NCBI GenBank assembly: GCA_002397355.1 | Contig: DHAI01000063.1 | Span: 1,760-12,794, forward strand | Length of the DNA stretch: 11,035 nt | Direction: 5' to 3' | Source of the DNA: Ruminococcaceae bacterium UBA4958 | GTDB lineage: Bacteria > Bacillota > Clostridia > Oscillospirales > Acutalibacteraceae | Part shown: positions 1-5,875 of the stretch, piece by piece | Numbering within the stretch: position 1 is the stretch's first letter | How the letters are laid out: each line of letters opens with the position of its first letter | Notes under the pieces: model-generated | The model's input: only the letters and a program-made list of their open reading frames with translations | What the model was told of the DNA's origin: nothing | The model's database searches: none | Program-made: the position numbers and the translations under genes

Positions 1-336
1 CTGTATTTTTCCGCAAAGTCAAAGCGCTATACGCTGGCAAGAATCCGACGCATCGTTCTTTCCGCCTTTCTTGGCATGGACGCCTCGTACGGCGCCGGAA
101 CACCCCCTTACCTCCGTGTGCTGGGAATCGGCCCTCGCGGTCCGGAAATCCTGAAAAAAGCGAAGAAAAAAGCGCTTTTGCCCATCGTCGGGCGGTACGC
201 GGACGTTGTCCCGCTCGGTACCGGGGCAAGAAGAATTTTCGCCCTGGAAAGCCGCGCAACCGATCTGTACGCGCTTTGCATGCCGAAACCCGCTTCTTGC
301 GGGCTTGAGCAGACCAGTAAAATTGTTGTTTCTTGA
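1..336 (+). CDS. tmcAL: tRNA(Met) cytidine acetate ligase (TmcAL, YlbM family), C-terminal part, 5' end outside window
   Basis: Reading frame 1 is open from the first base to a TGA at 334-336, giving 111 residues that lack the start. The family makes N4-acetylcytidine at the wobble position of elongator tRNA-Met, using acetate and ATP in the cytoplasm. The catalytic nucleotidyltransferase-like N-terminal domain lies upstream of the window. What remains matches the C-terminal part of YlbM proteins: a YTLARIRRIVLSAFLG segment (residues 10-25), then PPYLRVLGIGPRG and a lysine-rich KKAKKKALLPIV helix, then ALESRATDLYAL near the end. These recall the family pattern of T.ARI.R, PYIRLLG and the closing R/A-D-Y-L helix. 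The next plus-strand gene starts 29 bases downstream, so the two may be co-transcribed. Family assignment is by recognition of these blocks; no search was run. Confidence 0.83.
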   Translation: MYFSAKSKRYTLARIRRIVLSAFLGMDASYGAGTPPYLRVLGIGPRGPEILKKAKKKALLPIVGRYADVVPLGTGARRIFALESRATDLYALCMPKPASCGLEQTSKIVVS

Positions 337-347
337 TCTTATATTTT

Positions 348-368
348 GAAAGGAATGGATCCACCTTG
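348..368 (+). promoter_or_regulatory. Ribosome binding site deciding the TTG start of the DUF4380-like gene
   Basis: GAAAGGA at 348-354 lies 11 bases before the TTG at 366-368. No comparable purine run precedes the alternative in-frame TTG at 333. The spacing is slightly long, so the choice is likely rather than certain. Confidence 0.5.
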
Positions 369-1286
369 GAAATCAATGAAATCGAAGACGAAAATTTTGG
401 GAGATGCGTCAAAATTTCAAACCATATTATCGACGCCGTCGTCTCCGTCGACTTTGGTCCGCGCATTCTGTTCTTCGGCTTTTCAGGCGAAGAAAACGTT
501 TTTTATACCGATCCCGACCGTCTTGAGAAGATCTCTCAGGATTCAACCGGCGGCCAGACACGGACATTCTACTATTACGGCGGGCACAGACTTTGGTTCA
601 GCCGGGAGCGCTCGGCAAAGACGATCCTGCCGGACAATGAACCGGTCGTCTACAGCATCCTTCCGGACAGCGTCCGTTTTCTTCCGCCGAAACAGAAGTC
701 GTCCGATTTCCAGACCGGCTTTGAAATCATCATGGGAGAAGATGCGGCGGATATTATGGTGGTCCACACGGCGAGGAACTGTTCCCGCGAGGTGCGTACC
801 TGCAGTCTTTGGCCGATCACGATGCTGGCCGGGGACGGACTGCTGATCCTGCCGCAGAATATTGATGGGAACTCCCCCTTCCTGCCAAACAGGATCGTCG
901 CGTTCTGGCCCGGAACGGATACCCACGACAAACGCATTTTTTTTGGAAATCATTACCTGACCGTAAACCAAACGGCTGGGAACGAAAAGGTGCTGAAGAT
1001 CGGCTGCAACGATGTGTTCGGCTGGTCCGCTTTCGTGGGGAAAAAGTACACTTTTTTAAAGCGTTATGTGCACAATACGCAGGCGGCCTACCCGGACTTC
1101 GGCTGTTCCTGCGAGCTGCAGCTCTATAAAAATTTTTGTGAAATACAAACTTTAAGCCCCGTCTACCGTGTGGAGCCGGATCAGGGCATCCGATACGTGG
1201 AGAACCTTTCCGTTTTTCACACCCACACCAGCGTGGCGCCGCAGGACGAAGACGGCATTACAAGATATATCGACAACCTGAAATGA
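366..1286 (+). CDS. DUF4380 / aldose-epimerase-like protein of unknown function
   Basis: A soluble protein of about 306 residues with no signal peptide or membrane segment visible. An early block VDFGPRILFFGF (about residues 28-39), a GGHRLWFSRE block (about 94-103), and a later FWPGTDTHDKR block resemble the galactose-mutarotase-like beta-sandwich proteins grouped as DUF4380. There the G-hRLW motif takes the place of the usual aldose 1-epimerase signature. If the fold is right the protein may bind a sugar, but substrate and reaction are unknown. Start choice: the frame is open back to a TTG at 333 that overlaps the tmcAL stop and has no ribosome binding site. The TTG at 366 has GAAAGGA at 348-354, 11 bases upstream, and gives an N-terminus LEINEIEDENFG. 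A hairpin at 1348-1388 follows the stop. Family call is moderate; function is not assigned. Confidence 0.62.
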   Translation: MEINEIEDENFGRCVKISNHIIDAVVSVDFGPRILFFGFSGEENVFYTDPDRLEKISQDSTGGQTRTFYYYGGHRLWFSRERSAKTILPDNEPVVYSILPDSVRFLPPKQKSSDFQTGFEIIMGEDAADIMVVHTARNCSREVRTCSLWPITMLAGDGLLILPQNIDGNSPFLPNRIVAFWPGTDTHDKRIFFGNHYLTVNQTAGNEKVLKIGCNDVFGWSAFVGKKYTFLKRYVHNTQAAYPDFGCSCELQLYKNFCEIQTLSPVYRVEPDQGIRYVENLSVFHTHTSVAPQDEDGITRYIDNLK

Positions 1287-1347
1287 CATTCCCCGCATTG
1301 TTTCCGCACACGACGCCGACTCGCCGTCTCCAAAGGGAAATCAGAAA

Positions 1348-1395
1348 AACGCTTTCCGGCGCAACTTTATTCAACGCTGGAAAGTGTTTCTTTGT
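1348..1395. terminator. Bidirectional intrinsic terminator between convergent DUF4380-like gene and rex
   Basis: AACGCTTTCCGGCG (1348-1361) pairs with CGCTGGAAAGTGTT (1375-1388), a 14-pair stem with two G-U wobbles and a 13-base loop. On the plus strand it is followed by TTTCTTTGTCT. On the minus strand the stem is followed by a run of five T (complement of 1343-1349 region). It sits 61 bases after the DUF4380-like stop and 19 or more bases past the rex stop, so it can end both transcripts. Confidence 0.8.
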
Positions 1396-1413
1396 CTATG
1401 AAAATTACGGAAA

Positions 1414-2100
1414 TTACCCGTTCTTTTTTTTGTTCTTTGAAATCGGCTCAAGCGACGTCTTTTCCGGCCTGTTGTTGGAAATGCAATAGCAGAGAGTCAT
1501 CAGGCTGTCGTTCAGGTGCACGTTTTCCACGATTGCGTCCGGATACTGAAGCGCGATGTCGTAATGGCTGAAGTTCCAGAAATTCCGAATTCCGAGTTTA
1601 TAAAGGATCTCGCTCAGCTTTTCCGCCGAATCGCGCGGAACGCAAAAGACGGCCATTTTCGGCTCCCTTGACTTACAGAACTCCTCGATCCCGGAGACAT
1701 CGCGGACCGTGAGGTCAGCGATCTTTCTCCCGATCTTTTCGGGAGAATTGTCAAACACACCGATCAGACGGAACCCGTCCGATTCAAAAATGATGTGATT
1801 CGCAATCGCATGCCCCAGGTTCCCGGCGCCGATCAGGATTGCGGGATACCGATGCGGTATGCCGAGTATTTTTTCAATCTCGTCACAGAGCTGACTGACC
1901 AGATAGCCGTACCCCTGCTGGCCAAATCCCCCGAAACAGTTCAGATCCTGCCGGATCTGGGAAGCGGTAAGCCCCAGCTTCTGCGAAAGCTCCGTCGATG
2001 AGATTCGCGTTACCCCCTTCTTTTTGAGATGACGGAGAAATCTGTAATATCTCGGCAGCCTTCGGATGACTGACATGGATATATTCTCATGCCTTGGCAT
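1414..2100 (-). CDS. rex: Redox-sensing transcriptional repressor Rex
   Basis: Rex is a homodimeric repressor that senses the NADH/NAD+ ratio: NAD+ favours DNA binding and NADH releases it. The 228-residue protein shows the expected order. An N-terminal winged helix opens with VIRRLPRYYRFL (residues 11-22) and contains the recognition region LTASQIRQDL leading into FGGFGQQGYGY (about 44-66), the most diagnostic Rex signature. A Rossmann fold follows with AILIGAGNLGHA (about 87-98) and VFDNSPEKIG. A basic, lysine- and asparagine-rich tail makes it slightly longer than the common 210-215 residues. The ATG at 2100 has GGGAGG about 10 bases upstream. rex is the third gene after acn and icd, only 43 bases from the icd stop with no terminator between them, so it is probably co-transcribed. 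A Rex-like operator lies at the head of that unit, which predicts autoregulation. The family call is very secure; the regulatory circuit is inference. Confidence 0.96.
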   Translation of the reverse strand: MPRHENISMSVIRRLPRYYRFLRHLKKKGVTRISSTELSQKLGLTASQIRQDLNCFGGFGQQGYGYLVSQLCDEIEKILGIPHRYPAILIGAGNLGHAIANHIIFESDGFRLIGVFDNSPEKIGRKIADLTVRDVSGIEEFCKSREPKMAVFCVPRDSAEKLSEILYKLGIRNFWNFSHYDIALQYPDAIVENVHLNDSLMTLCYCISNNRPEKTSLEPISKNKKKNG

Positions 2101-2143
2101 TTTATGAAAACCTCCCGAAAGATTTGCATCTTTTCGCTAAGGG

Positions 2144-3358
2144 TCAATTCATCAAGGAAGAAAGCGCCTCGCCGACTTTTTCCAGGAAAGTATCCGTATC
2201 CACAGCCGTTTTATTCTTCTGCGTCGAGACGCGGGCCAGGTCCCCGGTCATCACGCCGTTTTCAATGGTGCGGATTGCGGATTCCTCCAGCTTTCCGGCA
2301 AACTCGGGAAGCTCGGGGATGCCGTCGAGCTGGCCGCGCTTTTTAAGCGCGCCCGTCCACGCGAAGATCGTAGCGACGGAGTTCGTGGAGGTCTTTTCAC
2401 CTGCAAGGTAGCGGTAATAATGGCGCTGTACCGTACCGTGGGCCGCCTCATACTCGTAGCAGCCGTCCGGCGAAACAAGCACGCTCGTCATCATGGCCAG
2501 GCTGCCGAAAGCCGTTGCGACCATGTCGCTCATCACGTCGCCGTCATAGTTCTTGCAGGCCCATATAAACCCGCCGTCGGAGCGGATGACGCGCGCGACC
2601 GCGTCGTCGATCAGGGTATAGAAATACGAAATGCCCGCATCCTCAAACCGTTTCCGGTAATCGGATTCATACAGCTCCGCAAATATATCCTTAAAGCGAC
2701 GGTCGTACGTTTTGGAAATCGTATCTTTGGTGGAGAACCAGAGGTCTTTTTTTGCTTCCAAAGCGTACTGAAAACAGGATTTCGCAAAATTTTCAATGCT
2801 CGGGTCGAGATTGTGCTGCCCCTGAATCACGCCGGCGGAGCGGAAGTCGTGGATCGTCGCCCGTTTTACCGAACCGTCGGAACGGGTGACGACAAGCTCC
2901 GCCTTTGCGCCGGCCGGGACTGTCATCTCCACGCTGCGGTAGATATCTCCGTATGCGTGGCGCGCGATCGTAATCGGTCTTTTCCAGGCCGGGATAAGGG
3001 GCGGGATCCCCTTGACGAGGATCGGCGTGCGGAAGACCGTGCCGTCCAGCACGGCGCGGATCGTAGCGTTCGGCGATTTCCACATGTCTTTCAGATGATA
3101 TTCCTTTACGCGGCCTGCGTTTGGCGTAATGGTCGCGCATTTCACGCCAACGCCGAGGCGTTTTACCGCCTCGGCGGCTTCCTGCGTCACCTTGTCATCC
3201 GTCGCGTCGCGATTTGGAAGCCCAAGATCATAGTATTCCGTTTTCAGGTCGATATATGGCTGGATCAGGATTTTCTTGATCTGTTTCCAGATAACGCGTG
3301 TCATCTCGTCGCCGTCCATTTCGACAAGCGGCGTCTTCATCTTTATTTTCTCAGCCAC
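2144..3358 (-). CDS. icd: Isocitrate dehydrogenase, NADP-dependent, type II (eukaryote-like homodimeric form)
   Basis: Converts isocitrate to 2-oxoglutarate and CO2 while reducing NADP+; cytoplasmic. About 404 residues, normal for the type II subfamily shared by some bacteria and eukaryotes rather than the E. coli Icd type. Visible blocks (numbered from the chosen start): [20 protein letters not shown] with the substrate-binding serine (about 78-97), FRTPI, RHAYGD with the catalytic tyrosine (about 133-138), [10 protein letters not shown] with metal-binding aspartates (about 270-279), and [11 protein letters not shown] (about 304-314). The Arg-His after HGTV is the type II pattern linked to NADP preference. 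Start choice: the frame reaches back to a GTG at 3367 that abuts GGGG with no spacing. The GTG at 3358 has TGAGGGG (3373-3367) eight bases upstream and is preferred, trimming three residues. The acn stop is inside that ribosome binding site, so translation is probably coupled. It supplies carbon skeletons for glutamate. Confidence 0.95.
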   Translation of the reverse strand: MAEKIKMKTPLVEMDGDEMTRVIWKQIKKILIQPYIDLKTEYYDLGLPNRDATDDKVTQEAAEAVKRLGVGVKCATITPNAGRVKEYHLKDMWKSPNATIRAVLDGTVFRTPILVKGIPPLIPAWKRPITIARHAYGDIYRSVEMTVPAGAKAELVVTRSDGSVKRATIHDFRSAGVIQGQHNLDPSIENFAKSCFQYALEAKKDLWFSTKDTISKTYDRRFKDIFAELYESDYRKRFEDAGISYFYTLIDDAVARVIRSDGGFIWACKNYDGDVMSDMVATAFGSLAMMTSVLVSPDGCYEYEAAHGTVQRHYYRYLAGEKTSTNSVATIFAWTGALKKRGQLDGIPELPEFAGKLEESAIRTIENGVMTGDLARVSTQKNKTAVDTDTFLEKVGEALSSLMN

Positions 3359-3373
3359 TGCGTGCACCCCTCA
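3356..3373 (-). promoter_or_regulatory. Ribosome binding site deciding the icd GTG start, overlapping the acn stop
   Basis: On the minus strand TGAGGGG covers 3373-3367, where TGA is the acn stop codon. It lies 8 bases before GTG 3358-3356. The upstream in-frame GTG at 3367 would have no spacing from this site, so 3358 is the better start. Confidence 0.6.
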
Positions 3374-5311
3374 TTCTTTTGAATGTTTTTCCCGAGTATA
3401 GTTCAGGAGTCCGCCGGCGAGGAGTATCTCGCGCTGGCGTTCGCTGATCATGGCGGCGACTTCAAACTCCTGTTTCTTTGTGAGGTTCACCACCCTGATT
3501 TTTCCGCCGCCGACGACTGCGTCGCGGACACCCGGCAGAACGAGCTCGTCCATCTGCCCCACGTTTTCATAATCGCCCTCGCGCACAAAAACGAGGGGAA
3601 GAATGCCGGCGTTCACCAGGTTTGCACTGTGGATGCGGGCGAAGCTTTTGGCGATCACGGCTTTTACGCCGAGGTAAAGCGGGACGAGAGCTGCGTGTTC
3701 GCGGGAAGAGCCCTGGCCGTAATTGGAGCCGCCGATGATGATGGAGGCGCCGTATTTTCTGCAGCGTTCCGGGAAGTTCTTGTCGCAGACCGCGAAACAA
3801 AACTGTGAAAGATACGGAATGTTGGAACGGTAAGGCAGGATCTTTGAGCCGGCGGGCATGATATGGTCCGTCGTGATATTGTCGCCCACCTTCAGCAGCG
3901 CCCTTGCGCGGATTTCCTGCGGAAGAGGGGAAGCGGACGGGAACCCCTTGATATTCGGTCCCCGGAGGATTTTCACGTTCTTCGCTTCCTCAGGCGGTGC
4001 GGGCGGGATGATCATGTTGTCGTCCACGTCGAAATGGTCCGGCGTCCGAATCGTTTTTTCCGCACCCAGCGTGCGCGGGTCGGTCAAGACGCCGGCCAAG
4101 GCGGAAGCGGCGGCCGTTTCCGGGCTCACGAGGTAGACCTGCGCGTCGGCCGTCCCGGAGCGGCCGGGGAAATTGCGGTTAAAGGTGCGCAGGGATACGC
4201 CGCCCGAGTTTGGGGACTGCCCCATGCCGATACACGGGCCGCAGGCGCACTCCAGGATGCGCGCTCCCGCGTCGATCAGGTCGGCCAACGCGCCGTTTTG
4301 GGCCAGCATATGATACACCTGCTTTGAGCCCGGCGAAATGGTCAGGCTCACATGCGGGCTGACGGTCTTTCCCTTCAGCATCGACGCAACCCGCATCATG
4401 TCGCGGTAAGAAGAGTTCGTGCAGGAACCGATGCAGACCTGGTCGACCGGGATCGGGCCGATTTCCCCCACGGTTTTTACGGCGTCCGGGCTGTGCGGGC
4501 AGGCAGCCATGGGAGAAAGGTCGGAAAGGTCGATGCGGACCGTTTCGTCATAAACCGCGTCGCTGTCCGGCAAAAGTTCCGTCCACTCTGCTCCGCGCCC
4601 CTGCGCTTCCATAAACGTCCGCGTCACTTCATCCGACGGAAAGACGGATGAAGTGGCGCCGAGTTCCGCCCCCATGTTTGCGATGGTGGCGCGTTCCGGC
4701 ACGGAAAGGCTCTTCACGCCTTCCCCGCCGTACTCGATGATCTTTCCGACGCCGCCTTTTACGGTGAGGCGGCGCAGCACTTCGAGGATGACGTCCTTTG
4801 CGCTTACCCAGGCGGGAAGTCTGCCGTCCAGCTCAATCTTGACCATGCGCGGCATGGAAATGTAGTATGGGCCTCCGCCCATTGCGACAGCCACGTCGAG
4901 GCCGCCGGCGCCGATCGCCAGCATGCCGAGCCCACCGCCCGTCGGCGTATGGCTGTCGGAGCCGATCAGCGTTTTTCCCGGTATGCCGAAACGCTCCAGA
5001 TGGACCTGATGGCAGATGCCGTTCCCGGGGCGGGAAAACCAGATGCCGTGCCTTTTTGCCTCCGACTGGATAAACCGGTGGTCGTCCGCATTTTCAAAGC
5101 CGGTCTGGAGCGTATTGTGGTCGATATACGCGACGGAGCGTTCGGTTTTCACACGGTCCACGCCCATCGCTTCAAATTCAATATACGCCATGGTGCCGGT
5201 CGCGTCCTGCGTGAGCGTCTGGTCTATCCTCAGCCCGATCTCGGCGCCGACTTTCATCTCACCGCTTACCAGGTGCCCGGCAATGATCTTTTGCGCGATG
5301 GTTTTTCCCAT
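3371..5311 (-). CDS. acn: Aconitate hydratase (aconitase), 4Fe-4S enzyme, about 640-residue form
   Basis: Interconverts citrate and isocitrate through cis-aconitate. The 646-residue length and motif order fit the shorter aconitases (Aquifex/mitochondrial-like group) rather than the 850-900-residue AcnA/AcnB forms. Seen in the sequence: GSDSHTPTGGGLGM (about 117-130); the cluster cysteines in IGSCTNSS (Cys297) and ECACGPCIGMGQ (Cys357 and Cys360); DHIMPAGSK in the linker to the swivel domain (about 482-490); and GGSNYGQGSSREHAAL with the catalytic serine and arginine (about 527-542). All three iron-sulfur ligands are present. The ATG at 5311 has GGGAG nine bases upstream. It leads the acn-icd-rex unit; a sigma-A-like promoter and Rex-box candidate lie 60-110 bases upstream. 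Together with icd it makes 2-oxoglutarate; no citrate synthase gene is in the window. The [4Fe-4S] cluster is oxygen-labile, consistent with an anaerobe. Confidence 0.96.
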   Translation of the reverse strand: MGKTIAQKIIAGHLVSGEMKVGAEIGLRIDQTLTQDATGTMAYIEFEAMGVDRVKTERSVAYIDHNTLQTGFENADDHRFIQSEAKRHGIWFSRPGNGICHQVHLERFGIPGKTLIGSDSHTPTGGGLGMLAIGAGGLDVAVAMGGGPYYISMPRMVKIELDGRLPAWVSAKDVILEVLRRLTVKGGVGKIIEYGGEGVKSLSVPERATIANMGAELGATSSVFPSDEVTRTFMEAQGRGAEWTELLPDSDAVYDETVRIDLSDLSPMAACPHSPDAVKTVGEIGPIPVDQVCIGSCTNSSYRDMMRVASMLKGKTVSPHVSLTISPGSKQVYHMLAQNGALADLIDAGARILECACGPCIGMGQSPNSGGVSLRTFNRNFPGRSGTADAQVYLVSPETAAASALAGVLTDPRTLGAEKTIRTPDHFDVDDNMIIPPAPPEEAKNVKILRGPNIKGFPSASPLPQEIRARALLKVGDNITTDHIMPAGSKILPYRSNIPYLSQFCFAVCDKNFPERCRKYGASIIIGGSNYGQGSSREHAALVPLYLGVKAVIAKSFARIHSANLVNAGILPLVFVREGDYENVGQMDELVLPGVRDAVVGGGKIRVVNLTKKQEFEVAAMISERQREILLAGGLLNYTREKHSKE

Positions 5312-5378
5312 TTAAATCAACTCCCGCAGATTTTCTTTGAAGCCGGAAACGCTAAAACGGATTAAAATAAACATTATA

Positions 5379-5407
5379 ATTATGTGACAAAATCATCTGA
5401 TTGTCAA
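5379..5407 (-). promoter_or_regulatory. Sigma-A-like promoter for acn-icd-rex
   Basis: Reading the minus strand, TTGACA occupies 5407-5402 (perfect -35) and CATAAT 5384-5379 (5 of 6 to the -10 consensus), with a 17-base spacer. A second TATAAT follows at 5378-5373 but would need a 23-base spacer. Transcription would begin near 5372, leaving a leader of roughly 60 bases before the acn ATG. The -35 box lies wholly inside the Rex-operator candidate. Confidence 0.72.
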
Positions 5408-5418
5408 TAACTTAACAT
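5401..5418. promoter_or_regulatory. Candidate Rex operator over the -35 of the acn-icd-rex promoter
   Basis: The 18-base TTGTCAATAACTTAACAT matches the known Rex-box pattern TTGTTAANNNNTTAACAA at 12 of the 14 specified positions, including the four-base centre spacing and both TTRA/TTGT-type half-sites. It covers the TTGACA -35 element on the minus strand, where bound repressor would block RNA polymerase. Since rex itself is the third gene of the unit, this would make a self-limiting loop. The match is seen in the sequence; binding is inference. Confidence 0.6.
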
Positions 5419-5535
5419 CTTGCCGAAGATATTTCTCTCCGCCGTCGGCGGGCAGAGCGTTTCATTTCCTTTCGTTCGTTTGCCAATAGAGTAGGATGAT
5501 CCACGCAAAAATATATCGAAACTATTCTAATTAAA

Positions 5536-5565
5536 TTGACAATCAATAGCAACACATGATATGAT
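5536..5565 (+). promoter_or_regulatory. Sigma-A-like promoter for the asd-dapA-dapB-ACT operon
   Basis: TTGACA at 5536-5541 (perfect -35) and TATGAT at 5560-5565 (5 of 6 to the -10) with an 18-base spacer. Expected start near 5572, about a dozen bases before the 5' strand of riboswitch helix P1. The 117 or so bases between this promoter and the Rex-box candidate (5419-5535) are AT-rich toward the promoter and hold no gene or other element that I can support. Confidence 0.75.
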
Positions 5566-5583
5566 ATTTGAAACCGAGAAATC

Positions 5584-5747
5584 GATAGAGGCGCGGATTT
5601 CATGATTAGCCGCTGCGAGGCCGCCCGGGCCGCGAAGCAGCCGCGAAAGGGAGGTCCGCCGAAGGAGGCAGCCGCCGGGCCGGCAGCCGCCTGGTTGCAG
5701 TGTGAACAGCACCCCAACTGTCATCATCGTTTTGATGGAGCGCTATC
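5584..5747 (+). ncRNA. Lysine riboswitch (L box) aptamer
   Basis: Binds lysine in the nascent leader and turns off the lysine genes downstream. Compared from memory with the B. subtilis lysC L box, the order of conserved blocks is intact. P1 is GATAG (5584-5588) with CTATC (5743-5747). GAGGCGCGGA follows, then a GC-rich P2 (about 5608-5643). The core GCGAAAGGGAGGTCCGCCGAAG spans 5642-5663. P4 is formed by AGGCAGCCGCC (5666-5676) with GGCAGCCGCCT (5682-5692), an 11-position helix with two A-C mismatches. A further stem-loop precedes CTGTC (5718-5722). The last arm is CATCA/TGATG, then GGAG just before the P1 return strand. One oddity is GATTA (5604-5608) where lysine riboswitches normally have GAGTA in the loop-E motif. 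Context is exactly as expected: promoter just upstream, terminator just downstream, then asd-dapA-dapB. Confidence 0.92.
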
Positions 5748-5800
5748 ACGGCTTACCGGTCGCAAAGCGGGGAAGCTTTGAAACTCCATAGAAACAACAA

Positions 5801-5826
5801 CCGGTTTTGAAACCGGCTTTTTTATT
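5801..5826 (+). terminator. Intrinsic terminator of the lysine riboswitch expression platform
   Basis: CCGGTTT (5801-5807) pairs with AAACCGG (5810-5816) around a two-base loop, and is followed by CTTTTTTATTT. It lies 54 bases after the aptamer and 50 bases before the asd start, the standard attenuation position. A competing antiterminator is possible: ACCGGT at 5755-5760 is complementary to ACCGGT at 5800-5805, enclosing a small CAAAGC/GCTTTG hairpin (5763-5780). Pairing of ATGGAG (5735-5740) with CTCCAT (5784-5789) is an alternative that would open the last aptamer arm. Which one operates is not decidable by eye. Confidence 0.85.
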
Positions 5827-5875
5827 TCCCGGGCATATGGCGCCGGAGAAGCGCGATTACAGGAGGGCTATTCTT

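Noticed and set aside
2420..3382. A 320-codon plus-strand open frame opposite icd.
   Set aside because: Antisense shadow of a conserved gene; no family motif and no promoter or ribosome binding site.
5525..5542. A full Rex box at the asd promoter.
   Set aside because: Only 10 of 14 specified positions match, and the left half-site is poor. It is kept only as a weak lead in the shared-11-mer finding, not as a feature.
5666..5692. GC-rich repeats of GCAGCCGCC as a possible repeat element.
   Set aside because: They are the two strands of riboswitch helix P4 and are fully explained by that structure.
5412..5717. A 101-codon minus-strand frame across the divergent control region, and a 17-codon Arg-rich sub-frame within it that has GAAAGGA just upstream.
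   Set aside because: The longer frame runs through the riboswitch and both promoters. The short one has poor spacing, is arginine rich by chance of GC content, and ends inside the Rex-box candidate upstream of the acn transcription start.
5807..5875. A 23-residue N-terminal extension of asd from the ATG at 5807.
   Set aside because: That ATG is in the riboswitch terminator stem and has no ribosome binding site; the ATG at 5876 has AGGAGGG and a canonical N-terminus.
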